This document shows positions 13,346 through 26,714 of a stretch of DNA of 64,000 bases, piece by piece (the stretch's first letter is position 1; every line of letters starts with the position of its first letter). Source of the stretch: Siphonodentalium dalli (taxonomy: Eukaryota > Mollusca > Scaphopoda > Gadilida > Siphonodentaliidae); the NCBI GenBank assembly GCA_032622095.1, contig CP136064.1, forward strand, positions 36,320,426 to 36,384,425, in the 5' to 3' direction. Under the pieces are notes generated by a model. That model saw only the letters and a list, made by a program, of their open reading frames with translations. It ran no database searches and was not told where the DNA came from. A program made the translations under genes and the position numbers.

Positions 13346-14714
13346 CGAGAAACAATATCCCGACGCAGGTGGGAGCGAAGAGGAGCGATAACTTGTGATC
13401 TTCCAGTATAGCGTCCGGTCGTAATTTGACTTTCGTTTGAAGAGTGACGATGTGGCTTTGCGAAAAATATATAAATATATCAAAGATATCATTTATTTCA
13501 AGGTGAATCAGATAAAATGGAACCACGTGTACACCGTTTGGTTAACAGTGCGGTCGGTCGGTTTATAGATTGATTTTTTGTATTTAAAACCAATCAAATG
13601 AACTTGGGTCCGTGGGTTTTGAAGACGGTCGGTTGGGTTACAGGAAACATGCATTCAATTTGTTTTGGCCTAATTGTGACATTTACATGTATATTCGAAA
13701 TTTAGCTTTTAATTGCTTTAAATCCTGGATACATCTCGGTTGAAGTGGTAACCTTAAGACAGTGTTGGTGGTTAACGCAGTATTTATCAGAGTGACACCA
13801 CTTTGCAGGTGATCAATTACTTTAAGGATAGCTGTGAGTGCTCTCGTTGTATTTTCCTCATGGTAATGACTGACCGTTCAGCACATTTTCAAACTTTTTT
13901 CTCGGGTTTACGCACACATGAGCGCAGCAAGCATTGAGTAACTCCACACGCTATCTAATGGTAGATGTAGATAATAAATCCCCCATGTGCATCACATAGA
14001 TACGCTATATACATGTAGATACCTGGCGCATCATTACTCATCACCTCGTGGGGGGGGGTGTATATATTCCCAGGTACATCTTTAGTTCTTTACTCATCAC
14101 TCTTTCAATAAAATTTGTTGAGAGTGACCCTTTAACTCTTCAGCCAATATAGAATTTCATGCAATTTTAAAGTAATGCCGTAGAAGATAAGTGTCAATTT
14201 TGAACAGGACAATTTTTTGGCTGTGCACTGGATTGCATAATCCCAAAGTTTCCACAATGACAGGGAAATAGTGTATTTGGCACTGTCAAATTCAACTATA
14301 ATTGATAGGCCTAAATATACCTACAATAAATATGTAGAAACGTCACAATGATTTGCGCATGTTCTCTTCAAACCCACCATCCCAGGTGACAGGTATATGG
14401 GTGGACATGGTGATTCAACATGTACGCATACCGTACATGTACATGTATGTAGTCGGTCAGATACTGGTAGCTTGTTAAAACCAGATGTTTGGGTCCTGCA
14501 AATATTTGATAAACACTTAGATTTATATATCACTGATGTAATGTTGTTCATTGAAATTTCAAGCAAAAAAAAAAAAGGAAAAAAAAATACTAATAAACAA
14601 CTGTACCATGTTGCATCCAACCAACACCCAAACTACCCCCCCCCCCTCCCCCCAGCTCCTAGCTAAAGTTTTGGCCAGACTTTACAAAAGTTAACATTTT
14701 TTTTCAAATTTCTG
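13346..14714. other. no recognisable gene
   Basis: Contains acatgtacatgtatg microsatellite-like motifs near 14440, an A-rich run near 14565-14588 and a C-run near 14636-14654. No supported feature beyond these. Confidence 0.45.
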
Positions 14715-15345
14715 GGAAAAACACATGGCTGCTAACAGCAATATTTGTTTGCACTCTTTGTATGACTAAATCCTTTGGCACACCCTACAGGCAACATCTC
14801 TCATCCAATCATCACCAAACATAATATGGATTCTCGGATTGACATCTACATGTAAATGAGAGATTACCAGTCCCCCTCCCCCCCGAAATTCTGGTAAAAA
14901 AACATGGCTGCCAACAGCCATCTTGTTTTTACTCTTTGTGTTGACTAAATCCTTTAGCACACCCTACATGTAACATCTCTCATCTGATCGTCACAAAACT
15001 TCATATGGATCTTCGGGGTGACATCTTGATGGGAGCTATCCATTTTTTCCGAATTCTGTTAAAAAAAACATGGCTGCCAGCGGCCATGCTGGATTTCAAG
15101 CATGAAGTTCACAATTATTAGTGAAATGTTTTGAAAATTTACGGGTACATGTATGTTGGGGATATCACCTCTAGATGGGAACTATTGAATTTAAACGATT
15201 TTCGATGAAAAACATGGCCACTGGCAGGCATCTTGTATTTCACTCTTTGCATCACTAAATTCTTTGGCACACTCTAAAAGCCACAACCCTAATTCGATTG
15301 TCATCAAACTTAGTATGGATTCTCGAGGTGACCTCTAGATGGGAG
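14715..15345. repeat. second array of ~165-bp units, related to 11.9-12.9 kb
   Basis: Four degraded units carry aacatggctgcca followed by a ccatctt-like box near 14745, 14918, 15084 and 15228, then ctctttgcatgactaaatcc and a region with gatctacatgta or gacctctagatgggag. Spacing is 144-173 bp. Unit text matches the array at 11880-12860 but the copies are more diverged, indicating an older amplification of the same family. Confidence 0.8.
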
Positions 15346-15964
15346 ATTATCATTGTTGACATACAAACATCCCCGCGGTTGTGGGGTTTCACACCTGTAG
15401 AGGTACCACTATAATCAAAGTAATTGATTGGAAAAACGGGGTGGTACCCCGATAAAGACCATTGTATTGCTGGTAGTATACGGTATCCACAGCGGTATCA
15501 AGATGGTCACTGCGGTGGAGTTACGGTACCGTTTTGTCAGGGACATGGCCAGAGGATCTCCATGGGGGGGGTGTCCACTTCAGGAAATTTCAACACTACA
15601 CCCCTCCCCCTTGAATCCAAAAACACAAGTTTTGCATAATTCCATTTGCACCTCAATGCTCAGGCCTAATAACCTAGATATATTCATAAACCATGGTTCT
15701 ATATACCCAGTATCAGAACATTCAGATATCTGAACCTGAAAATTCCATAAATACACAGAACGACATGATGTGTAAATGGGTTTGTCAATACGGCACGAGT
15801 GCTGTCGCAGAAGGATAAAGAAGAAAATTGGCATAAATTAGTTTGGAAATATTCAGGATATCATGCAGTATCAGATATGGATTGGTTTAAATTTTATATT
15901 TAGGCGTCTAATACCTAGTGTGTGTAAGTTCTACAATCGCGTTAAGTGTTTTTGGCATTTACAT
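15346..15964. other. no recognisable gene
   Basis: Overlapping short frames on both strands at 15424-15834 have no family resemblance. No repeat structure was identified. Confidence 0.4.
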
Positions 15965-16100
15965 GGCAATATGGGCCAGGGGGCTGAGGGGCTGCAGTAC
16001 CCCCCCCCCCCCCTCTGAATGATTTGCAAGCATAAAATTTGGGCAATTTTTGGGAGAATTGGTGGAACTTTCGGGCAAATCGCATGGTGCTTCGGGTGAA
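15965..16100. repeat. dispersed G/C-homopolymer repeat
   Basis: gggccagggggctgaggggc, a tgcag core, then a C-run and text with gggcaattttt and tcgggcaaat. The same order of elements (gggcc, G-run, gaggctgcag, C-run, tcgggcaa, gggcaatttt) occurs at 52205-52400, so this is a dispersed family. Confidence 0.55.
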
Positions 16101-19100
16101 TTTCTACATCTATACCTATACTTCACATTATTTGTAGTCTATTATGCACCGTATATTCAATAATAATAATGGGCCCAACTTCTCCGGTTAGCAAATTTAT
16201 TTGTTACAGAGTGGCTATTTTATCTCAGGCATGAAATGGCTTGATATTATATTATCTTATACCAGGCCACCATTCGTCACTGCGTGTTGTAATTTTAATA
16301 ATTTTTCAAAGTCTAAATTAAATCACGATATGTAAATTAGATCCTATCTTCAGCAAAATACATGTAGCTTTACCTACCATATCGTAGCTGAAGTGTGCAT
16401 GTAATATTCAGTTAATGCAATGAATCATGAGTAGAACCTGGTTGAAATACTACTGTGTGGCGAGTCACACTCGTCTTCGAGCTATATTGAGGCCATGTAC
16501 ATGTATGCATGGTGCTATGAACGGTTTGTATTGTGAATGGGTAAAATTATCTGCTCGTAAACCCTCATAGTAGACAATTTTATACCAGGTTCTATTCAGT
16601 TTTCAGAAATAGCTCGCAATGGAAATTTGCATGGTACATGTCAGGGTTTCCGCCAGGCCGGCTGCGGGTCCGTCCCACAGACCCATTCCCCTCGCAGATG
16701 ATCTGTTTGATTCATACATGTACCAAAAGTCAGTAGCAATATGTCATAAAATATTCGGTTGCAACGGGAGTTCGGGGGGTTAAACAGAATACTGGTGAAA
16801 AAGCGGGTCAATTGAGCACAGTGTGTTACCAGTACAGCGTAACCCTTTGTAATCAAAGCGCCAAAAACTACAACGTAATGTTTGGTGTGCATTGAAATAA
16901 CGACGTTATATACAGCGTAATAAAGGTCGCGGTAACATCAAAGAATGTCGCACTGCTGAGTACGGATATTATTTTGCACGGGATTTCTGTGGTTGAAACT
17001 ACTCACGCTCGGAGATCCCATGCTATCGTACGATTACATAATTTGATCAGAGAATGCCGACTTGCTGAGTTAGGCAGAGTAGGGATCGACATACGCCAAC
17101 AGGCGGCCCCGTTCTCCTACCAAAGGAGGTATCTACCTCAGAGATCCTGTGCTATCGTACTGTTATAAAACGGAACCTGTCCCAAATCAGTCTTTATGGC
17201 GGGAATTCATAGTGACAAAATCATTCATTTGACCCATATTACATGCATGGAGGATAAACACAAAAAACATGCCCACCCCCCCCCCCCCCCACAATATGGA
17301 GCCTGGATAAAGTCAAAGTACGGTCAATAATAGTTTCGTTGTCCAGCCTGGGTCCCCAAACACAAACAACGGCGCACATGTTCCCATTTCCGCCAAAACT
17401 CAATTATATTTTATAACACGTTGGCTAAAAACTCTATAGCAGCGGTCGTCAGTTGTTGGACTAATACAGACTATTGACAAGCTATGCGTTCCGAGTTTGA
17501 AAGATTTGGCTACCATTCGTATTTCGCCACTATAAATATCTCCTGCAGACAAACCCTGCAGTATATATGACGTCACAGTGCACAAATAGTTTTACGATTG
17601 ACAGAATACATGGAAAAGTCCGTTTCATTTTCACGGAAGCTACTTGAAATTCTAGGAAATACTTAATTCAATTATCCCAGCTAGGTAGTATTGGACAATG
17701 CATAGATGCTTTTTTGTGTTTAGTTTCATTATACGGAATCTTATTGTAAGTTATAAATTTTTAAACACTGTAACTTGTAGCTTGATATAGTATTCAATCA
17801 GACGGCAGTCTTACGTGCATAATTATATGATTAATTATCTGGATACCATCAACATAATTAATGCACCCACGGAAAATGATCGACTTGCGTAATATACGTA
17901 GCTTTGGATTGCTTTGTGGGACACTCAGGTGCAAGGAAATGGCTACTTTTCAATGTCAAATATCAAAATTTTCGCCCGACAGGACGAACCATGGTCGTCC
18001 CGTGGCGTTATGTGTTTCCCCAATACGAACTCATTAAATCCCCTTGGCGGAACCCTGCATGTACATATTTGGTTAAGATTTTTTGGTCAAAGATGGTAGC
18101 CGGAAATTTGGTTTAAATAACCATCAGCGGCAGTTTTGTCAATCAGTCTCTCTGGATCACTTTATGTTTTACTTTTACCAACATTTCAGAGTTAAGAAAT
18201 GACTAATATACATGTATAGGGTCCTGATTCGTATTGTTATTCTGATGAATCTTCCACACTGGACTTAAAGAACTAATAGTTGTATTAAATGATATTTCTA
18301 AGTCATGTGAATAAACCCCATGTTATGTAGACAAACAGTATGTGAAGAGTATGCAGTAAGCAAAACACTCATTGTCGCAGATACCCTATGCATTAAGTGA
18401 ACTTTGGTTAGAAATTCCACCAAATTGTTTATAACATAACAGTATAGCGCTAACTAATTTTAACCCTCACCTTTCAAGATTTCGGTGTTGAATGGGTCAC
18501 TGTGAATCACTCTCCTGAAACATTTCCATGGTGTTGAGTGTTGTGCTTATCGCTCACTCTTTACATGCTGTATAATGTATATAAACCAACGTTCGACTGA
18601 CACAATGTGTGTTTTGAGGATATGGCATTCATACTTTCATAGTATACCATTACTATATTCTTTACAATATGTTATAATTTCTTAACTTTTATTTCTAAAT
18701 TATAATCTATAATGAAGGCCAACCGTGCCTTTAACCAGCAAGGTCCAAATGACATGGTTTCAGTAACAGGGCATGGCAGACATTTAATTTTTACCGGTAT
18801 ATGTCCATGAACTATAAACATCTATACAGTACCAATGATACCAGATTTAAACTGGCACATTAATTACTGCGACTTGAGAATATATATACTTCAAAGTATC
18901 AACCTGTGTGGGGTACAATTATTATTCACCTACATGTAGGCCTACATTGTATAATATAATTGTATATTCTAATTTTATATCTACATGTACACATCATGGA
19001 CTTGGAAGGAGTAAATGTTCGGACACATTATTATCATATTAATAAATGACAAACAGTCACTATGCCAGACTTGGATATTTTAGGTGTTGTCAGAGTAACA

Positions 19101-19479
19101 GATCATGAGTTGATAGAATGCAAATATTTCACTGATTGGCTTGGTGCACTGATGAAAAGTGTGATGACAGATATTTTCTACCCATTGATAGTCACATTAA
19201 TGTTTGAGACAGTTGCTTGCTCTTTTTCCATGCACACAATGATCTTGACTTTAGTCACATCAAGACAAATTTATTTATTTCAGTTATACATTTCTTGAGG
19301 CTTCTTTCTGAAGGGTTTCATGAAGGATTGTTTTCACCCCACCACCCCATATGCAACATGACATATAGCTTAAATTAAGCTGCTTAATGTCATCTCCACT
19401 ATAAAGGCCCATATGAGGTCCCAGTAACATAAAATATAGTGTTTTTGCAGTTATAAAGATGGTGTACTGATTGACTTAA
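16101..19479. other. no gene; one weak internal duplication
   Basis: A ~130-bp direct duplication is suggested by gagatcccatgctatcgtac (about 17013) and gagatcctgtgctatcgtac (about 17141). A C-run lies at 17275-17291. Otherwise I see no supported feature. Confidence 0.45.
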
Positions 19480-20950
19480 AATTGGGTAAAAACCCATATT
19501 TTCATGTCATCAGCATCCCTGCCCCATGCAAGTATCTCGCCATCCTGTAGCTCTAGTGTAACAGAATAAAGGGGCCTCTCCTGAACAGATACATACAATC
19601 AGGGATGGATCCAGGGATTTTTTGGGAACACCTGTTTTGGGACCAGGATATCCCGAGGGCCGTATGCCCGAAATGGGGGTAGGTACGGGAGGAGGTGCAG
19701 CATTAAATATCCCGCATAAGAAAATGCACTGGCTTACAAGGTCAAGATAAAGGCCAATGTATTATCTTATATATGCGAGGCTCCTTGGATGGGAGACTCT
19801 CATTTATATAAGAGAATGCATTGGGCCATTGGCACAGGATTTTTGCAAAATTTCAAGAAGCCCCAGTCATGAAAGGGTTAAAATATTTCTCACTGGACAC
19901 TTGATTAAGCAAATAAAGGCTCTATATCAACTGTATATTGATGATTTGCATTGCATGTTGTTGAATTATAATAGAAGATTTTCTTCAAAATATAGAAAAT
20001 TCAGCTTTAATAAAACTATCCACTTGCAATTTGGGGACATTTAGGCCACCAGAGTTTGGGCGCCCAAACCTGTAACAGGTATCAAAAGAGCCCTGGATCC
20101 TTCCCTGCATACAATGTCCATGGTCATAAAAAGGGAATTAGGGGTTACATGGGGCCTGCTTCCCTCATGTGATGGGCCTACATGTACATGTATATAGACT
20201 CGAAAATTTAAGAAAAAACATATTTCCTAATGCATATCAGCATACTTGCCCCATGAATGTGTGTCTCCACCGGAGCTCTAGTGTATTTGATAAACGGAAC
20301 ATCTCCTGCACAGATATGTACAAGTTCCATGGTCATAAAAAGGGAATTAGGGGTCCCTGGGGGCTTGCTTCCCTCATATGGTGTACATTGGGTCATCTCC
20401 TGCACAGATACACACAATATCCATAGTCATAAAAAGGGAATTAGGAGTTACAGGGGGCCTGCTTCCCTCATGTGCTGGGCCTATATACATGTAGACTCGA
20501 AAATTAAAGAAAAGCCATATTTCCGATTAAATCCTGAAAAGTTACCCTTAATTCTGCTGTGGTTAAGGAGTCGATTACTTAGGGCATTAATGTACTTATT
20601 GACTTAAAATTGGGTAAAAACCCATATTTTGATGTCATCAGCATCCCTGCCCCATGCAAGTATGTCTCCATTCTGGAACTCTAGTGTATTTGAATAAAGG
20701 GGGTATACCCCGCAGACCTTGCTTAGATGCATACAACATCCATGGTCATAAAAATGGAATTAGGGGTTACAGGGGCCTGCTTCTATCATGTGGTGGGCCT
20801 ATATATAGACTCGAAAATGGAAGAAAAAACTTATGTCCTAATGTACATTGTATATCAACATCCCTGCCCCATGAATGTTTGTCTGCACCCGGAGATCTAG
20901 TGTAATTGATAAAAGGGACATCTCCTGCACAGATATATACAAGTTCCATA
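19480..20950. repeat. degenerate tandem/dispersed repeat cluster
   Basis: The box catggtcataaaaagggaat followed by taggggt and a gggcctgcttccctcatgtg-like segment occurs near 20118, 20326, 20419 and 20741. A second box, catcagcatccctgccccat, followed by gcaagtatntctcc and ctctagtgta, occurs near 19505, 20636 and (altered) 20236 and 20855. Units are of unequal length, so the array has suffered deletions and insertions. Short frames here are repeat-derived. Confidence 0.8.
20512..20594 (-). mobile_element. solo arm of the palindromic MITE seen at 34659-34868
   Basis: aagccatatttccgattaaa through agggcattaatgta matches the right arm of the 210-bp palindrome at 34659-34868 with only a few substitutions. 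The left arm is absent. It sits inside the tandem-repeat cluster, where flanking repeat text (actcgaaaat...) is broken by it. Palindromes often lose one arm by deletion, which would explain the half copy. Confidence 0.8.
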
Positions 20951-21306
20951 TATATGGTAATCTATGGAAAGTTCCTAGCCAAAGGGTTGATTCGATGAAG
21001 ATTTCCAACAGTTGAAAGAATTGAAATAGCAGTCAACTGTTGCAACATTCCAACCCAGTGGGTGCAAATTTATGTCCCATTTCTATTTGTGAATTCATGC
21101 ATTCCTCATTGTCATAAAAATACATTTGAGGGCTCGCAAATTACGTTTACGTATAGTCATATTACTTAATAGTGAATAAATGTAAACAATTTCCATGTGC
21201 TTTTTCTTTATATAACTTTTAAAGTTGCTACGTTAATTCTGCCACATATTACGTGCAACATTCACTCTACCACATAGAGAAGCTGGATTAATGTCCGCGT
21301 GGTTGT

Positions 21307-23760
21307 TAGTCCAGGAGATATTGGTAGACCTCTGTACCCCCCCCCCCCCCCCCCCCCAGGACTTAACTTCACCCCACTAATTTTCTTCCTTAAGGTCTCC
21401 TCTAATTTTTTTCACTTGTTAACAAGAAAAAAAAGTGGCCGCAGAGACTCCAGACAAGATGGCGTCCATCATGGTGGCCATTTTGTTTATATGCACCAGG
21501 TTTCTTTGATCGCCGTTATAGTAAAGATGATGTCACATGCGGTCTTGTTTTCCGTTCGATTCGTTATGGTAATATACAACCCTTACAAATTAGCCAAAAA
21601 TCCGACACAAAAATCCAATATGGCGGCCAAGATGGCCGCCGAAATGTCAACATTTGCTATTTTTCGGACATTTCACCACCTTTCGTTTGTCTCTGTGTGA
21701 AAATATTGGCACCTTGACGCGATTTTATACATGTATCGTCTAGAAGAGTCATTGACGAACACACGGGGACCATAATATATATTCCTTGACGGATATTTTT
21801 GTCCGATATCATGTTTTCCCAAATGCCGATATAATCCGGTCAAAGCCAAAACGACGCTAATAACGCAATGTCTGTTTCGAATCAATGAGTGTTATTGCTA
21901 TTATTACTCCAGCCATGATTATATATGTGCAGGAGATACTCGGGCTAGGATTCCTCTTATACCTGAGTTGAGGAATATTCACCCAAATCCAAGATGGCGG
22001 CCAAAATGGCCACCAGAAGTAGTAAATCGCCGAAAATCGCTGATTTTAACATCAGTGAAAGTTATTGTCATGACAACTCCACACCTGCTTACTATTGTGA
22101 GTTGGGAACACTTAGTCGAATAACTTTCCTTATATTGCATCCAAATAAAAGTCCCCCAAATCCAAAATGGCGCCCACAATGGCCGACAAATTTTGAAAAA
22201 TCACCGAAATTCCCTCATGTACATCATTGGGCATTATTGCCGAGAAAACTCCACACATGCTGACAGTTAAGTTGTAAATACTGAGGTGAAGTAATTACCT
22301 TGCATCTGATGAAGGAAATTGTTTTCCAAATCGAAGATGGCGGCCAAAATGGCGTCCGAACTTTGAAAACAAGCTTACATTCCTTTACTTTCTTACTATG
22401 GGCGTTATTGTTACGCGAATTCTACCCATATGGAACATTGATATGAAGTATTCATATGGAACATTGATAAGAAGTATTCATTTGAGTTTGGCCAACTCTC
22501 ACAATCAAGATGACTGCCAAACTGGCGGCCAGAATTTGAAAAGAAGTCGAAATTGTCACATACTAATTTCAACTTTTTGTCATAATATCAATATGTATGC
22601 ATTGGACGAAACGGTACATAAGCCATCTATTAATTCCAACATAGGTCGTCGCCTTCTGGAAGGACGAAAACCCACAATAATCGCGATGTGGCATTTAGAA
22701 ATCCATTCTCCACTAAGCGCCCATAATGGCCGTAACTGTATATGGGTGCGCCGATTAGTCATAGTATGACTTCCAAGAATCAAAACAACAGTACCTGAGC
22801 TTATTCTGATTTGCCACATTCAGCATTATCTGGATCAGCATCCGTCTCGTCACATTAATCTATCTCGCTCACTCCAACATAGTTTTCTACACTTCTTGGT
22901 AGAAGGGTCCCACTAATCGGAATGTTTCAAACAACACATATGCCGGTGTCAAGCTCACGTGTTTGTCTCGAAAGCTGGGAATTCTTATCCTTATTCTTGG
23001 CGAGCTTCATTCGTGGTAGCTTATGGTATAATTCAGATGCTACATATGGGATCTGAGCGTCATCTTGCGTGATAAACTACAATGGTATGCGGTCGATGCG
23101 TATACTAGCTTTCAGAAGGATCTCTCTATCTGCGTATTTTTCAGATTTGGTTATCTAATGTGGATAACAAACTGTACATCTGGTGATCTTCCCATCCAGC
23201 CACTTCTCAATATATGGTTCATCAATTCACATATTCACGTACTGACGTAGCCGGACAACTTCTGTATATGGCTTCGAATGTTGAAAGCCTAACATTTGAC
23301 GGATGCCTTTCTGCTAAGGCGTAGAAGACCATAATGCATAATATACCCACACTTCTTGACCATGATCATAAGAACAGTCCTGGTGGCGTCCATCAATCGT
23401 CTCACCGTACAGATCCAAGCAGATACTAACAATACATGCGGTGCTAGTTTGTGGGCATGTGTCATGATAGTGGAAATGAAATTGGACCATGACTGCACCG
23501 CCCCTTCTTTGTGTATGTTTTAGATTCAGACATGATCTCATGTGGCTTTGCTTTCCTTGTATGCTAAGATTGTATCTTTCAATCCGCTTGGAAGCCGTTC
23601 TTAATCAACGAACCAGACATGTACCATTGGCTACTACTATATAAGCCCCACCAGACTTGGATGTAGTCTTCAGGATGATGCATTTGATAGTTACCGATAA
23701 TATGTCATACTCACGCTGGGTGGTGGTCGGTATGGTTCAAGAAAGTACAATGCCATCAAC
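21307..23760 (+). repeat. left arm of the giant palindrome
   Basis: After a C-run at about 21337-21358 the arm has boxes of the type aagatggcggccaaaatggc at about 21459, 21617, 21991, 22164, 22334 and 22507, spaced mostly 160-173 bp. The outer ~900 bp agrees with the right arm at nearly every base. By 22400-22750 there are frequent mismatches and small indels. From about 22800 inward only short words are shared. Confidence 0.85.
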
Positions 23761-24029
23761 ACAAGGGTGAAATGTTCAACGCGAAGAACATCTAGAGGAA
23801 TGTTACTTTGATGAGATCTTGCATTCAGTTTAACCAACATTGGGTACACCAAGTGATTTATTGGTAACATCACCATTCAAAACCATTGTCCTACATGAGA
23901 CATCTTAACTACTATATTCTAAAGTTATATAATATAAAGCTATATGATCATAAAGGTCACGTTCACCAACGTCCACATCCATTGCCATCGAGACTATAAA
24001 TTGTTCTTTAAACACACAGTGAAATAAAT

Positions 24030-26380
24030 GCACCACAGTTCCTGATATTTTCTTGAATAATACCGTCCACATCTGACACTAACCCTGAGAGATCATAACA
24101 ACAATGCATACCTTCATTCCATAAAGACATTATCCTTTAGCCCATCCGACTGGCTAGGATAGTATTATCCAGACAAAATTATACGTCTGGTCATGTTGAT
24201 TCAGAACGGCCTTGAAACGGATATGGAAATATAATCTTACCACACCAAAAAGACCAACACGCATGACATTATATATTGAAACATGCACCTGGTTTAGGGT
24301 TGTATATCGTGGCCCATTTCATTCCCACTGTCATGGCGCATGTCCACAAACTAGCACCGCTAGTATTGTTCTTCTCTGCTGGGGGCTATTCGACGAGACG
24401 ACTGCGGGACGTCACACAGTTTGCTTAGGATCATGATCAAGAAGTGTGGGTAGTCGGTACATTATGGTCTTCTCCTTAGCAGATAGGCATCTGTCCAAGG
24501 GAATGAGACAGCTAGCTACCTCCGAAACACTGCCGAAGTTGTCCACGTATGCCAATACGTTCGCTAAGTTTGTGAGTTGAACCATCTATTGAGAAGTGAC
24601 TAGTTAACTGGGAAGTTCGCCATTTATACATGTCATTATCCCCACGGGGTATGAGAAAGACATACATAGAGATGACCTTCTATAAGCTTGTATACTTATC
24701 GACCATATGCCTTTCTAGTTCAAGATGGCGAACAAATCCCATATTTAGCAAACATCTAAAATCTTAAGCCAGACACCGGGAAATTAATTGTTTGAAACGT
24801 TATGATTAAAGGGACCCTTCTCACAGGAAGTGTTGAATACTTTGTCGGTGTGAGCGACCTAGATTTATCAGGCAAATAAATGGAATAACCCAGATCATTA
24901 AGGACGTGGCAAATCAGAATCTTTTACCAGGTAATTGTTCTAATGTGGCGATTCGGCGCACCTACGGTTACGGCCATTAGAAGTGTCAAATGGATTTCGA
25001 AATGACACATCGCTATATTAAGTGTGGGTTTTCGTACTTCCAGAAGGACCCGATCAATGATATGCGTTTTGATACGTTTTAAGTTGAACTAATATATGGT
25101 TTGTGTATAGTTTCGTCCATACATATCGATACTATGACAAAAAGTTGAAATTTGTATGTGAATATATCGATTTCTTTTCAATTTCTGGCCTCCAGTTTAG
25201 TTGCCATCTTGACCTTGAGTATCAATTGACAAACTCAAATGAATACTTCATACCAATATTCCATATCAACATGTGATGGTGGGTAGAATTCGCGAAACAA
25301 TAACGCCCATCGTAAGAAAGTAAAGGAATGTAGGCGTGTTTTCAAATATCGGTCGCCATTTTGGCCGCCATCTTAGATTTGGAAAACCATTTCTTGCACG
25401 GGATGAAAGGTAATTACTTCACCTCAGTATTTACAACTCAACTGTCAGCATGTGTGGAGTTTTCTCGACAATAATGCCCAATGGATTTTCGGTGATTTTT
25501 CAAAATTTGTCGGCCATTGTGGGCGCCATTTTGGATTTGGGGGACTTTTATTTGGATGCAATATAAGGAAATTTATTCAACTAAGTGTTCCCAACTCACA
25601 ATGGTAAGCAGGTGTGGAGTTGTCGTGACAATAACTCTCACTGATGTTAAAATCAACGATTTTCGGTGATTTTTCTATTTCTGGTGGCCATTTTGGCCGC
25701 CATCTTGGATTTGGGTGAATATTCCTCAACTCAGGTATAAGAGGAATCCTAGCCCGAGTATCTCCTACACATATATAATCATGGCTTGAGTAATAATAGC
25801 AATAACACTCATTGATTCGAAACAGACATTGCGTTATTAGCGTCGTTTTGGCTTTGACCGGATTATACCGGCATTTGGGAAAATGTGATATCGGACAAAA
25901 ATATCCGACAAGGAATATATATTATGGTCCCGGTGTGTTCGCCAATGACTCTTCTAGACGATAAATGTATAAAATCGCGTCAAGGTGCCAATATTTTCCC
26001 ACAGAGACAAACGAAATGTGGTGAAATGTCCGAAAAATAGCAAATGTTCACATTTCGGCGGCCACCTTGGCCGCCATATTGGATTTTTGTGTCGGATTTT
26101 TGGCTAATGTGTAAGGGTTGTATATTACCATAACGAATCGAACGGAAAACAAGACCGCATGTGACATCATCTTTACTATAACGGCGATCAAAGAGACCTG
26201 GTGCATATAAAAAAAATGGCCGCCATGATGGACGCCATCTTTTCTGGAGTCTCTGCGGCCACTTTTTTTTCTTGTTAACAAGTGAAAAAAATTAGAGGAG
26301 ACCTTAAGGAAGAAAATTAGTGGGGTGAAGTTAAGTCCTGGGGGGGGGGGTGCAGAGGTCTACCAATATCTCCTGGACTA
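24030..26380 (-). repeat. right arm of the giant palindrome
   Basis: Reverse complement of the left arm. It ends with a G-run at 26341-26350 and gtctaccaatatctcctgga. The G-run is shorter than the C-run of the left arm. Compared with the left arm it carries small substitutions such as aaaagatgg for acaagatgg near 26238, and larger differences toward 24700. Confidence 0.85.
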
Positions 26381-26669
26381 TGTGTAGTCTTATTGTGATA
26401 TCTTATTGCAACTAACATGCAGCTATATACCTTTCAATTGTACCTATACACTATGTCCTAATTTATATCTACTAGAATTTGGTAACCATCAACTTGTTTA
26501 CCAAGGATACAACGTCATCACGTCATCATCAACGCTTCATGTAGTTTTAACGTTTCTTGTCTCATTTCTCGTTTGTCTGTCACTTGATAAAGTCTATGTT
26601 AGACGAAAGCTCGTGAGAAAAAAAATATACAATAGGTCTTAAAGGTGTTACCATTTATTTCAACCCAAC

Positions 26670-26670
<1 letters not shown>

Positions 26671-26706
<36 letters not shown>
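26671..26706. repeat. (TA)n microsatellite
   Basis: Nearly pure alternating TA over about 36 bp, with one c near the start. Confidence 0.95.
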
Positions 26707-26709
<3 letters not shown>

Positions 26710-26714
26710 CGCGG

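Larger units (their letters stand above)
21307..26380. mobile_element. giant 5.07-kb imperfect palindrome (foldback-like element)
   Basis: The ends read tagtccaggagatattggta on the left and its exact reverse complement on the right (26361-26380). The two arms (about 2.45 and 2.35 kb) pair over almost the whole length, leaving roughly 270 bp of poorly paired centre near 23760-24030. A TA dinucleotide at each end could be the target duplication, which would fit Tc1/mariner-type insertion, but TA is its own complement so this is ambiguous. Both arms are themselves built of ~170-bp periodic text with aagatggcggccaaaatggc boxes. No transposase frame is visible; short frames are mirrored in both arms. 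Alternatives are a locally generated inverted duplication or a composite of two head-to-head repeats. Confidence 0.82.

Noticed and set aside
19788-19805. 5S rRNA-like word (ccttggatgggagac)
   Set aside because: Only this short stretch resembles the 3' part of 5S rRNA. Box A/C and the paired 5' half are not found nearby.
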